Below are positions 44,101-54,600 of a stretch of DNA of 64,000 nt, piece by piece; position 1 is the stretch's first letter; each line of letters opens with the position of its first letter. Position numbers and translations under genes: made by a program. The notes beneath the pieces are model-generated. The model had not been told where the DNA came from and did no database searches. It saw nothing but the letters and a program-made list of their open reading frames with translations. Source of the stretch: Xiphophorus maculatus (taxonomy: Eukaryota; Chordata; Actinopteri; Cyprinodontiformes; Poeciliidae); NCBI RefSeq assembly GCF_002775205.1, contig NC_036447.1:4824501-4888500 (forward strand). Direction: 5' to 3'.

Positions 44101-47100
44101 CAGTGATGAGAGACAGAATATGTCAGAGATTATTTATTAATGTCTATATTAATTCGTAGCTGAGAATAAGAAGGATTTTACCGTCTAGCTCACAGAAGTG
44201 ATCCTGAGCATCATCGTGCCTCGCCCAATCAACAAAGGCCTCTTTGCTCTGGTTACTGTAACAAAGTAAAACTTAAAATGAATGAAAAGAGACCAAATGA
44301 ATGCATCAATCATTAAGATCCCAAATGTTCAACCAGTGAAAACAAAAACGAGATGCTTTGATGAGCAGAATGTCATTAAGATCAGAGCTGAACCTGAAAC
44401 ATGTTAGGACATTTAAAGTAAGTTACCCAACATCCCCATTAGGGCTGAATGATTAATCACATTAATCTTGATGAATCAATTATTCAAATAACAGTTTGTA
44501 AATTAATTGCTAACTGAACTACACAGACTTAAAAAAGGCCATTTGTTATAAAAATATAGTATACTCAGAGAAGTAATTAATTCCAAATTTTAGAAAATAT
44601 ATTTACATTTTGCATTTAAGATAAGAAAAAAACATTGTAAATATGTTTTACACAAAACTCCTCAAGTTGCATCTTTTTTTAGCTTCACCCAGTTCAAATT
44701 TACTAAAGGAATGTCATGTTATTGCATTTTAGGAAATGTTAATTTTCTTCATTAAAAATGGAATTGGTTTGTTTATTTCCATCTTTTAATGTATTGCCAA
44801 TATTGTATAGAAAACTTACATAGTTTAATGAAAAATCTGAAGAATTTATATGATTAATCACCAGAATAATCAGATAAATGGATAATAATCACTAGTTGCA
44901 GCCATATTGGCTTGTACAGGACCAGCCAATATGGTCCTGGCTGGTTCTCAGCTAGAGAAACTCAGCTAGTTTCTCTAGCTGAGAAACTAGCTGAGCTAGT
45001 TTCTCAGCTAGTTTCCTGAGAAACTAGCTGTTTCTCAGGAAACAGCTAGTTTCCTGAGAAACTAGCTGTTAGTCTTCTATTGTTGGGGATGATTTCCCTT
45101 TTCTATAAACTCACTGCCACCTGGCATCAGTGGAAAGGAAGTATTACTAATACTAATATAGACATTACTTGTTCAGTTTTAGGGTGTGCTAGCTGTGTCA
45201 GGGTTCAGGAGATGGAGGTACTTGTTTAACCTGCTTCTAAAATCACTTTGCACTTTGAAAATGGGGTACACAGCATCTCCAGCAGGAGTCTGACCCCTGA
45301 CCTGCAGCCAACAGAGGCGGGTCAAGGTGCGTGGTCTGACCTCAGGGTGCTGTTGATGGCGCCGAGCTTATTAGCCTGCTCACACTCAGCCTCGTCCGAC
45401 ATCGTGTTGGCTGCCTGGGAGTACTGAACACACACAAGGAGGTAGCATGTGTTAGCAAGAGCTAACCAGCAGAATAACAACACCTTTAAGTAATCACAAA
45501 CTGCTTCAGCATGTGAGTAATTTCAATTTTGCCTAAAAACAAAAAGAAATAAAAAATATCTTCGACTTTCGCCTGTTTTGCCTTGACAAACTGTCGAGAC
45601 TGGAATTTTAGTATCCCACCCCTTTTCAAGAATTTAGAGAATTAATCATTTTCCACTCAATTATAAAAACAAACAGCTGTGATAATAAAGCTGAACATGC
45701 AGTCTATAAATATTTACATGACTTTTCTTTAAGGCCCATCATGAACACTTTCATTTGCTTGATTTGGGTTTTGTGAGAAGAGAAAGTGAAAGCAGTAGCT
45801 TCACTTTTTTTTTTTAGTTTCTTCCTACAAGAAGAGACCTGGAAATTCGGGGTCACCAATAGCAGTTTTCTGGCCTGTCGTCAATCTGTCAATCTGTCAA
45901 TAGCCTGACATTCAAATTTTGCCCAATGCTGATTTTTTTGTCTGAAAAGTCACTAAATGTAGCAACAAAGTTGCTAAGTTGTCAACAGTGGGGTTATGAT
46001 TGTCAACTGTGCAGCTACAGATGTGACTTTGTTAAAAAAGAAATTAAATTAAATTAAATTAAGAAAATCAGGGTCGATTTAAAAGTTTCCTCAGGCTTTT
46101 TCATTCTCTAGAATCGATGTGTTACAATTAAAACAGCTGAATCAGACAGCTAAACTCTGCACCCGGTTGTAAATAGAAATTCACTTTAAGAGGTTTTCTT
46201 ACCTTGTTGTAATTTCCAGACTTAATGCCAATAGGAACCTTACTCTGCAAAACCGACATTAACAAAGTCAGCACCATATTTTTTATTTTATTTATTCATT
46301 TATTTCAAAATACAAAATGAAACAAGCACCCAGCTGAACATGAGAAAAGATCTGCATACATAACCAAGAACACAATCATTTCCTTGTCTCTACTTTTCTG
46401 TTTGAAAAGGAAGAATTCTTCCTCTTATCTCAATTTAATAAAATATATCACTTACCGACTCTAGTTATGAAAAATTTTTAATTAAAAACATAAATAAACT
46501 TCAGCAGATCAACTGAAAATTGCATGTAGTGATAACTTAAATAGAACTAAATAGTGGAATAAAGTTTCCAGTTCATCTGACTGAATCTGTGATGCAAGTG
46601 TGGGTGAACTCTGACCTCTGGGCAGGGCTCCACATGGCAGTCTTTGATGGAGCAATGTCCATCATCGGGCCAGAAAGGACATGGACGCTTTAGGTTCACC
46701 TGGGAAAAAACAAACATGGAGTCACTGCGTCTAAAAGACATTCTGGTGATCATGATGGCTTCCCAGCTTGAATTCAAGACTCACTTAACTCTACAAGTAC
46801 TTTATGCTCGGTTGGATATATAAACAGACTCATTGTTCAGAACTTACACGGAGGCTCTTTGTTTAAAAAAAACAAAAACATGGAAGTTGGTATGGAATTA
46901 CAAAAGACAGAAAAATTTTTTAAAAAGTGCCTTTTATTTCAGTCATCCCTTTGTATTAAAGCAAGGCTACAATATTTGTTGTTTAATTATGACGACATAC
47001 TCATAACAGTAGCAGAATAAAGACTAAAGATTTTACCAGAACATCTCAAAATGATGAGTAAAAAGTAATTTTGAAGAAAAAAAAGTTTCTATAGTTATTG

Positions 47101-50100
47101 AGATCTAACTTCAGCAGCTCTGCGGCTCTTTCTTTGAATTATTCAGCCATTTGCTCAATTGTTTCAAAGTCCTGCTGCTGATAACAATTTGATGCTGATG
47201 TGTTAAATTTTTTTCCTCATCTGTAAAAACAGATATCAAAGTATAACTTCAAAAGATGCTCAACATTCCTCAGTTGATTTTTTGTTATTTTTTTTATGCA
47301 GGAGTTTTCACAAAATTATTACATTCTCCTAATGTTACAACTTTATTCTGGCAACAATAAACTCATTATTCTTGCATTATTTTGAAACACGCTTGTCAAG
47401 TAAGATGATAGCTTCACTCTTAACTGTGGAAACCCAAAGAGCGCATTAGCGAGAAAAAAACTGTAGATTTTCCAAAACTTACATCTTCAAAAACAAAAAC
47501 TTTGATTAATCGATTTATCACTTTGAATTGCAGGCATACTTTTACCTTTGTTTGAATTAGTATGCTCCCACTTATCTTATTGCTGTTACACCTGAATTTT
47601 ATCACTCTTTGACAATAAATTATATTTCTATTCTATTTTATTAGTAATAAAACAAAACAAATGTGATTTCAAAGCCCATGGAAACTCAATACATCTAAGT
47701 TATTAGGACGTAAACCTTTAAAAAAAGAACCAATTTTTTATGCCAGTGATGAATGTGACGCCTTATATTTATTTCCACCTGCTGGATAATGTTTAAAGCT
47801 CTGACCGTAAATTACACTGATTCATAATCCGCTTACTTTGTAGTATCTGAAGTAATCTCTCTCCGCCAGTTTCTTGATGCGAGGATAAATCTTGAAGTTG
47901 TTGAAAACATCAATGCTTTCGACATCACAGAAGCAGTCATCGAGAACCCCTGTGAGCTAAAGCAGAGCACAAAAACCAAGGCAAATTAGCTGAAACTTCA
48001 AGATTTATTTACTTTCTAAATCTATTATTCTTTTTTTAAGAAAGGTTCATGCTAAAATTTAAATCCTACAACAGTTGGTTGATCAAGACCCACGAAATGT
48101 CATGATGTATCCAAATAAACTGTCTTAAACATCTATCAGAAAGATAAACTAGAACATAACAGCATGTGACATATTTAGGAAGTAATATATAACTAAATGA
48201 AATGTGAGATTTAAGCATTTAATTTACCAAAAGAAGAGATGGAATGAGGTAGGAGTTGAGTTGTGTTGCAACAGCAGGTTTGGCACACAAACCACCACCA
48301 GTTTGAACCATCGTTAATAATACTTTCAACACACAATGTGTTTTATTATCGGAGCCCAGAAAAACAAAAAGAAATCCCAACCCATTCGGTCAAACATGCT
48401 AACGCTGAGGTGAGCCTCTACTACAACAAAAACCTAAACCAGAGAACATTAAGACGTCCAGCAAATGTTGTAGAGTTTTCTTTCTTATGCAAATCTGCTG
48501 CAACACACCGAGGTAAACAGGTGGCTTTGTTTCAACAAGTGATTTAACAAACTAGAAAACAATTCATCCAAATTATTGTTTACATATCCGATTCACTGTT
48601 TGAGATTGGAAGAACAAAGCTAACAACATTGTCTGAGATACTTAAGAAACAAAAAATGCAATGAAATAGGCTTTGATGAAAATGTTTGCTTATGGGGTAA
48701 ATAAAAAAAATCTAATACTGAAATTATGAAGATTAATTTTATTTGTACAGGTAAATTATTCACACCCCTGGAATATTTCAATTTTAAAACATTTTCATTG
48801 AACCACTAAGTTTGTCTTTGTCCGAAAGTAACAACTTTAAAAAAAAACAAAGTGTTTTATTTGACTTTTATTAAATATTCTATTAAATCAATTCAAATAA
48901 TTTATTAGTCCCACAAGGAAATACAATATTGTAACTCATTTTATCCAGGTTTCTGCAAAGAGTTGCTGTAAATGCCAATGGCTGTAGGCAGGAAGAATCT
49001 CCTGTAACAGTCAGTGCTACAGCAAAGCTGAAGAAGCCTCTGATTGAAGAGGCTTCATAAAGAGGATGCACAACGTTTCAAATGACGCAATCTTTCTCAA
49101 TAATGAAGTAAATCTCTTTATTAGCATTATAATGATAAACACTTCATATAGTTATGGACCATTCTTTGAATGTTTCCAATATTTTGACAAGTTATCTTTA
49201 GGAATGAGAAAGCAGCCATGCCATCACTCAAATTTCTCTTCATAGTTCCTCTATCAAGTCAAAACTTTGACTGGGCCTCTCCAAAACATAGATAATACCT
49301 TCTGGTAAAATGAAAAAAAACATTTAACCTAAATGTTTAAGAGGCACCCATTTACAATAACCATCAGTTTTTATTCAGAATTACAAACACAAATTCATCC
49401 TCATAAAAAAACATATCAATTTGATCCTAGTTAAAGTAAAATGCAGTCAAATTCAGTTTGTAATACAAATGATGGCTTAAAAATAAAAACTTAAAAAGGC
49501 AATCAATCCTCCGGAGAGAACATGTTTAAAAAGCAGAAAAGAACGACTCGGTTTCAACAGACAGAAACTTCCAGAAACCCTGAAGCGATCAAAATGTGGT
49601 TTGAGTGGCGAAAAACACGGAAGAACTGTCTTTTTATAGTAATGAAACTAAGAGGAAGCGAGATAAACTGATAATATCTAAGGAAGCGGTACGATTTCTA
49701 AGATAATGAAATACATTTTTGTATTTTGTACTTTTGAGAAGTGAATGAAAGCTATCCTAGAAATCGACTAGATATTGGATTTGAAGGACATTTCCTGGTC
49801 AAACAGCAAGAAAGTTCCTCTTTAGAAGCTCTGGTATAAATATGACAAACCATGTTTTAATTCTATATAAATGCAAGTTTTTCATGCATGGAAAACAACT
49901 TTTACAGAATCTTTATAAATCACTTGAATTAGATGCACAATTATCTTCAGATTTATGACAAGATGTACCTGAAATTTAAAGTTTGAGGCATTTACCATAA
50001 AAAAATGTGTACTGGTTCCTCAAAAAATATTGAAACATATTTTTCTACAAATACACAGAAGCATTTCTATGCAGCCAAATTTGAGAACAGATTTTACTTT

Positions 50101-51041
50101 CGAGGTATCAAGATACTAAACCCCTAAACAAAATCAGAGCATAACATTTTTCAGTTAGTTCTCTTTAAAGTAGTAGAATGATTATTTATATTACCTTAAA
50201 ACCTTCTTTATAAGTGAAAAACAATGTATATCTATTTTCTAATTTTTGATGTAAACAGAGCAGCAGCAGGACCACATTTAGCTTATATTTATAAGTGTTT
50301 TGTTATTCATTGCGGAGAAAAAACATGGAGAAAATCTCATCAAAATCTTTTAAATTGATGCATTAACCTTCAAACAAGAAAAGCTTTCGAATTCCTGGTC
50401 AGATATACGTTGGCTACGCTGCGTCCCGGGCGACTTCTACTGCCTGAATTTGCATCAGATGAAAATCAGTTAGTCAGGGTTAGTTAGCGCATTACTGGAA
50501 ATACTTCCACATGTTGAAATTATTTACTGAGGTTTCAAAAAGTATTGTATGTTACAGACGTTTCTGTCGACTCACCGGTCAGATTAGTGTTTCATTTTCA
50601 GAATCAAACCGATTCATTACTCAAGAAGCTAACATATGTGACAAACAAGGGATTTTATTAGACGCAAATGAAGAAAGACATAAAATTTATTAAGTGGGAA
50701 TATAATAGTACCAAATTAAACTCTTTATGAAAACTCAACTTACTTTTTTAGTTGTTCTTTTTTTGTTGTTTATGAAAACAAAATGTTGAAATTAACTACT
50801 GATGCTTGAATTTATCTTTCAAGAATTAGGAAATAAACTTACAAAATAATCTAAAGACAGCTTACAATAACACTTATCCAACTAGATATAAATAGCACAA
50901 GTGTAGCAGACACTCAGGAATACCAGTTTGTCTTGTTATCGCAACAGAAGCATGAAAAATTAAAGTACAGCTGACCTCTGAGTGCAGCAGTCCACTGAAA
51001 GCCAGCACCATAATAGAGAACCCAGTTGTTCTCAGCATCAT
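35145..51041 (-). CDS. ero1b: ERO1-like protein beta (ER oxidoreductin 1), isoform from first exon 1b
   Basis: Exons in transcript order: 50976-51041 (1b), 47837-47956, 46616-46699, 46203-46244, 45341-45423, 44182-44255, 42120-42240, 41635-41681, 40091-40102, 39978-40004, 38792-38884, 37739-37985, 36955-37024, 36154-36240, 35289-35422 and 35145-35205 (stop TAA). All junctions are GT/AG and the 1368 nt stay in frame, giving 455 residues (human ERO1B 467). ERO1 is a FAD-dependent ER oxidase that reoxidises protein disulfide isomerase and reduces oxygen. Seen here: a signal peptide (residues 1-20); the shuttle pair in DCHVEPC (Cys83/Cys88); the inner-site motif CVGCSKC (Cys378/381/384); and the FAD-fold stretch [24 protein letters not shown]-like, GHCSIKDC and [14 protein letters not shown] point to the beta rather than alpha paralogue. 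Confidence 0.93.
35694..35950 (+). mobile_element. MITE with inverted ends in ero1b intron 15
   Basis: GGAGTATTAGGGCCAGG at the left end faces CCTGGCCTTAATACTCC at the right end. The inside is AT-rich with repeated GACTTTATTCTC-like units. Related sequence occurs at 33,773 and, decayed, near 6120. Confidence 0.55.
36555..36738 (+). mobile_element. tRNA-derived SINE in ero1b intron 14
   Basis: A box TGGCGCAGGGG (36565-36575), B box GGTTCGACTCC (36626-36636), and the same 3' region as the copy at 16,972. Confidence 0.75.
37078..37640 (+). mobile_element. hAT-like non-autonomous element, poorly bounded
   Basis: The right end reads TTAATCATTTCAGCCCTAA and the left part TTATTGATTAATCTATGG. These are the GATTAATC/AGGGCTGA-type ends of a common fish repeat that also appears at 44,448-44,900. 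Target duplication was not resolved. Confidence 0.4.
38021..38648 (+). mobile_element. Non-autonomous DNA transposon in ero1b intron 11
   Basis: Left end GGTTATTATACTTAACCAAA and right end, inverted, GGTTATAATAGTTTTGGA form imperfect inverted repeats. The interior repeats AAACTAAAACTA-like motifs. No transposase. Confidence 0.45.
39140..39655 (+). mobile_element. Dispersed repeat of the 'AGTAACTGAGTAAATG' type in ero1b intron 10
   Basis: Contains TTACTCAAGTAAAAGTAAA-like stretches and ends TAACTGAGTAAATG...TAGTTACTAGCCCTG, motifs of an abundant fish non-autonomous transposon. Boundaries are approximate. Confidence 0.45.
41150..41470 (+). mobile_element. Short non-LTR retrotransposon fragment in ero1b intron 8
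   Basis: Translation at 41151-41384 gives a decayed RT-linker motif ([19 protein letters not shown] followed by [11 protein letters not shown]) seen in fish LINE polyproteins. The frame ends quickly. Confidence 0.5.
42698..43981 (+). mobile_element. hAT-type non-autonomous transposon, 1.28 kb, with 8-bp target duplication
   Basis: The termini are TAGGCCTGTCACGATA and, inverted at the right end, TAGGCCTGTCGCGATAAA. GTCATATC flanks both sides (42,690-42,697 and 43,982-43,989). The 8-bp duplication and TAGG-type ends fit hAT. No transposase frame was found; the short ORF at 42749-43012 is spurious. It lies in ero1b intron 6. Confidence 0.75.
44448..44900 (+). mobile_element. hAT-like non-autonomous element in ero1b intron 5
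   Basis: Begins AGGGCTGAATGATTAATCA and ends near ATAATCACTAGTTGCAGCC, termini of a frequent fish repeat family related to the one at 37,078. Confidence 0.5.
44901..45069 (+). repeat. Nested palindromic repeat block in ero1b intron 5
   Basis: A hairpin (CCATATTGGCT facing AGCCAATATGG) is followed by repeated overlapping palindromes built from CAGCTAGTTTC and GAAACTAGCTG. Almost the whole block can pair with itself. It abuts the right end of the hAT-like element. Confidence 0.75.
45860..46110 (+). repeat. Fragment of a dispersed hAT-like repeat in ero1b intron 4
   Basis: Shares CAACAGTGGGGTTATGATTGT-like sequence with the interior of the elements at 8158 and 21,660. Confidence 0.35.
48000..50975 (-). 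other. First intron of ero1b, mostly unique AT-rich sequence
   Basis: No further coding exon was found. One stretch (48,870-49,080) belongs to a fish repeat family beginning with TTTATTAGTCCCACAAGGAAA, also seen at 62,229-62,410. Confidence 0.5.
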
Positions 51042-51309
51042 TTCCTTCTTCTGATATTATTAACAAAGTTCTCCTTTTGTTGGTGAAACTGCTCTCCATA
51101 TGCTGGGGCAAAGCAGAAGTGTTTCTGTAGGCAGAACTGTCATAACAACCCCGGACACGACTCCACCTCCAAAAGAACCAAACCCCGCCTGACGGAAGAG
51201 CTCTGATTGTAGTTTTAAGGGGAACTGTGTCCTTTGTATAGCACTAAAACACAGCAGAGTAAAAACTACAACTTCCATGAGCAGGCACAGGGGAGGATGA
51301 GGCCTGCAG

Positions 51310-51328
51310 CCAATGAGAACACACCACG
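51310..51328 (+). promoter_or_regulatory. ER-stress response element (ERSE), CCAAT-N9-CCACG
   Basis: CCAAT at 51310-51314 and CCACG at 51324-51328 are separated by exactly nine bases, a perfect match to the ERSE bound by NF-Y with ATF6/XBP1. It is about 270 bp upstream of the exon 1b ATG and downstream of exon 1a. ERO1B is a known unfolded-protein-response target, so the element fits the gene. Activity is inferred. Confidence 0.7.
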
Positions 51329-51699
51329 ATTTGGACTTGTCCGTGGGAGTCAGACCTGTTTGAGCTGAAATTAAAAAAGCATTATGTTCACACCCACACA
51401 AAACCCGAATGCTGTTGGAAACAAAAACAAGGCTTTGTGTGGCAGTGAGGTGGCTCATGTCCTGAAGAGTTTCTGCAGCCCACCTGGATCAGAGGTTCTG
51501 ATCCAGAACTGCTTTTTACATTTAGCAGAACAGAAGTTGGGACTTAGAAAAGTTGCAGGATAGCGGGAGACCAGAGATCCAGACCTGCACCGTCAATATT
51601 TGATATACAAAATGCTGCATGGAGACACAGAACTGAAGGGAGCAACATGATAACACGTAATTCTGGGTAAAAACAAACCTATTTTCACATAAAGCGGCT

Positions 51700-52250
51700 A
51701 AAAATAATGTTTGCAAGGTGCCCTTACATGACAGAGGCAGCTCTGATCCGCACTGTCCGACTCGCTGCTCTGCTGCTCGTTGTGCTGCGTTTGGGGTCTT
51801 CCGCTGTTGTGTTGAAACCAACCAAAAACTAAGTTCCCCAGAAAGCAGATGGACAGCAGAACCCAGCAGGCTTGTGCAGTTATCCTCCACATCCCTCACG
51901 GAGCTGGGCTGTCAACGATGGACAAGGAAAAAACAAACTTCAGCCTCTCTCTGTTCGACTGCGATCTGTGGGATGTTAGCCACCGGGCTAACTGTGGCTA
52001 AAACTGGAGAGTCCGCTCACACTGCATAAAAACACACGGAGACACGCTGAAAGAACGAAACATGTCTTTCTAAGTATGTGGCCACCAAATATCCATCTTA
52101 CTTTCGATTAAAACACACAATTACGCGTCTTCCTTCCGGAAAAAAACAGTTTCCATCGTTTTTCTTCTTCTACGCTGCTCTGTTTTCTTCTTCCTGTCTT
52201 TTATTGACGGTTGCAAAGCAACGTTTGGTGCGCAGCCGCCACCAACTGGA
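51700..52250. promoter_or_regulatory. CpG-richer region around ero1b exon 1a, probable promoter
   Basis: Local increase in CG dinucleotides against a strongly AT-rich background, covering exon 1a and upstream. No ERSE was found here. A divergent + strand transcript cannot be excluded, but the + ORF at 51718-52029 has no motif. Confidence 0.4.
51728..51892 (-). CDS. ero1b: Alternative first coding exon 1a of ero1b
   Basis: ATG at 51,892 opens 55 codons ending at a strong donor (CAT|gtaagg) in phase 0, compatible with ero1b exon 2 at 47,956. It encodes a hydrophobic signal peptide (MWRITAQACWVLLSICFLG), a Gln/Ser-rich linker and SCLCH. Joined to exon 2 this gives a C-x-C just before the first ERO1 motif, as ERO1A has (CFC); human ERO1B as I recall it lacks it. 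The isoform would be 488 residues. The surrounding 51.7-52.2 kb is CpG-richer than its neighbours, as expected of a promoter. It could instead be the main first exon, with 1b minor. Confidence 0.6.
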
Positions 52251-52739
52251 ATGGAGTGTGGGACGGGATACTAAATATCCACATAAAGTTTAGCAAAACT
52301 ACAGAATGCAACCTTTATTTAAAAAAAATAGAAACAAATAACATATTTGTTAAAGTAAGCATGATTACTTTAACAAATATGCTAAAGTAATCAATCAGAG
52401 CCAGAAGGAGAGTCTTAGAGTTGTCAATCACTCTTGTGCGACTCCTCTCTCTTGCACTTTCCTAAGCTGCAGCTGGTTCAAGACATGTGCCACCAGTGCT
52501 AAGGCCAGTTAGCATGACCACTGATGATGGCGGATAAAGTTTCCTTTAAGGGTAAGTTATAGTTCAGTTATATTTCCACCATTGAGCAGCGAGTGCATGA
52601 GGATGATTGACAGTGCTAAGATCCTCCTCCAGGGTCTGATAGGTGGTTTTTGTTCAGAGAGGTACAGTTTTGCAGACTGCAATAGTACCTCAGGGAGGAG
52701 GTGGAGTATGATCTTTTCTCAGATGATTTGTCTCATTTT

Positions 52740-53310
52740 ACACTGTCTTAACTTAAGATAAGATAAGATAAATCTTTATTGTCATTGTCACAACGAAACG
52801 AAATTAGCACAAGTTTTAACAAATATGTAAAGAACAAATATATATTTTTAAATATACATACTGCAGCTTCAACCACATATTTACACGTTATATCTGTATT
52901 AGTTGTTTTACGAATGCTACCTGGAAGAAAAAATATTAATTTCATTCAACTTTTCTGATTTTTTTCTTTTACTTTCTTTTCTTCCATTTTTTCATTCTTT
53001 TTTTTTTTGTTCTTTTCATTTCCTGTCAACCACACAAAAAGTTAGTGCATCCAAGCTGTTGGGTAGCAGCACCCTTGATGTGTCTTAAAATTAACCTAAT
53101 CACAAAATGCCTTGGTAAACATGGAAAAATATACAATCTGCATATAAATTTGGTTATATTTCTTCGCAACTAATCAGTTTTCTCATTATTTTCTAAATTT
53201 ACTGAACATTTTAAGTTTATATTATCAATAAATCAATCAAATTATATTTACATAGCACATTTCAGCAGTAAGGCATTTCAAAGGACTTTACATCATAAAA
53301 ACATTATTTT
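52740..53310. repeat. Repeat-derived sequence between ero1b and slc22a7
   Basis: Contains a GATAAGATAAATCTTTATTG fragment (about 52,755) and a reverse-oriented L2-tail-like piece near 53,240-53,300 (AGCACATTTCAGCAGTAAGG). No gene. Confidence 0.5.
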
Positions 53311-53689
53311 AATTAATTTAGTTGATATTTACTGAAAAGGCAACATTGAAGCAGATTTTCTGATGTTTTTATTTTGTTCTACTGAATTAAATTACATATT
53401 TAATTTGTAATTTAAATGACTCGACATTAACAGCTTAGGACTTTGACTGGCCTTTATTTCCAGATGTGGGTAACCAGCTGGACAGCAGCTGTTTGGTTTG
53501 CATGAATAATTTTGTGCATAACCTCAAATGTAGTTGTCTTGCTTAATTTACCCCTTTTTTAAATTAAGTATGAGTATAAGTTATGGTTATAAAATTATAA
53601 ATGAATGCTAGATCAGAGAAGCTAAAGAAAATAAATGTGATATAAATGTGATTTTGACATTGAACTTGAAATGGTGTAAAAGGTGTAAC

Positions 53690-54600
53690 TGCAATTAAAC
53701 ATCACTGATATGTTGGAGGTAGAGAGTAGGTGAAAGGTGAAAGGCAAGGAACTAACAGGAGAGCAGAGATGATCAACGCCTTATTTAGAGAGTAGGTGAA
53801 AGGTTGTGCAGGCAATGGACATAGGAGGTTGAGCAACCCTGAGACATTAGCACAGACATCAGGACATAATGTCTGTAAGACAGTGATGGATATGAAATCA
53901 TCTGAGCAGTCAGCCAATGAAACAAGCCCAGCAACAGTGCTAGCCAAAGAAACCCTATAAAAGGTGAGTGCAAAAGAGGAACCGTTCGTTGGATCCTCCG
54001 GGCAGCTTCGAGCCAAGATCGAGATGGACAAAGAACTCTGCAGCTGAAGAAGAGCCGGGGCCACGGAGCCGAAGACTGTCCTGCTCATGCATGGGGACCA
54101 ACCCGTCTGGCCCACAACCTGTGGCTTCAAATCGCACTTCTCTCATCAGCTGGGTTCAGACCCCAAAGACAAAGATGAAGACAAAGGCAAAGACAAAGAA
54201 GAAGAACTGGTGCCTGCCTTCCTGCCAGCACCAAGTCCTGTGTGACCTCAGCATCCATGCGGAGAAGAAGCTCATCAGACCTACAGATATTCCTGCCTTC
54301 GCTGATCAACTTCTTCCTCCTGCTGCAGCACCTTCTTCATCATCGTGCCAGGTCTGGGGTTCGAAACACCAAACTCCGTCCGTCTCTCTCAAAGGTTTCC
54401 TTTTTTAGTTCTCAGTGTCAGCAGTAGGGAAAGATAGACTAGATGATTGATTTTACTTATTTGATTATTTCTGCTACTGAATTAAGCTGTACTGACCCTT
54501 GCAAAAATGCCTTACTAATAAAATATTTAGCATAAAGAAAATCTAAAAGATGTTGTGGACATTCAGTTAATGAGTCACCTTAAAGTTCTTTGATGGTTGT
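53690..54600 (+). mobile_element. LTR-like unit related to the one at 15.3-16.6 kb
   Basis: Landmarks: TATAAAAGG near 53,956, AAGAGGAAC shortly after, a purine-rich leader with GACAAAGA repeats (about 54,160-54,200), TAATAAAAT near 54,519, then TGTGGACA. The 146-codon ORF at 53968-54408 lies in the leader and has low-complexity composition without motif, so it is not called a gene. Family and exact ends unknown. Confidence 0.4.

Noticed and set aside
51060-51458. 132-codon minus-strand ORF upstream of ero1b exon 1b
   Set aside because: Promoter/intron sequence holding the ERSE; no family resemblance and not in phase with exon 2 through any donor I could find.
53968-54408. 146-codon + strand ORF
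   Set aside because: It sits between a TATA-like box and a polyA-like signal of an LTR-like unit. It is low complexity (Lys/Thr and Pro/Ser/Ala runs), shows no domain, and overlaps ORFs in other frames.
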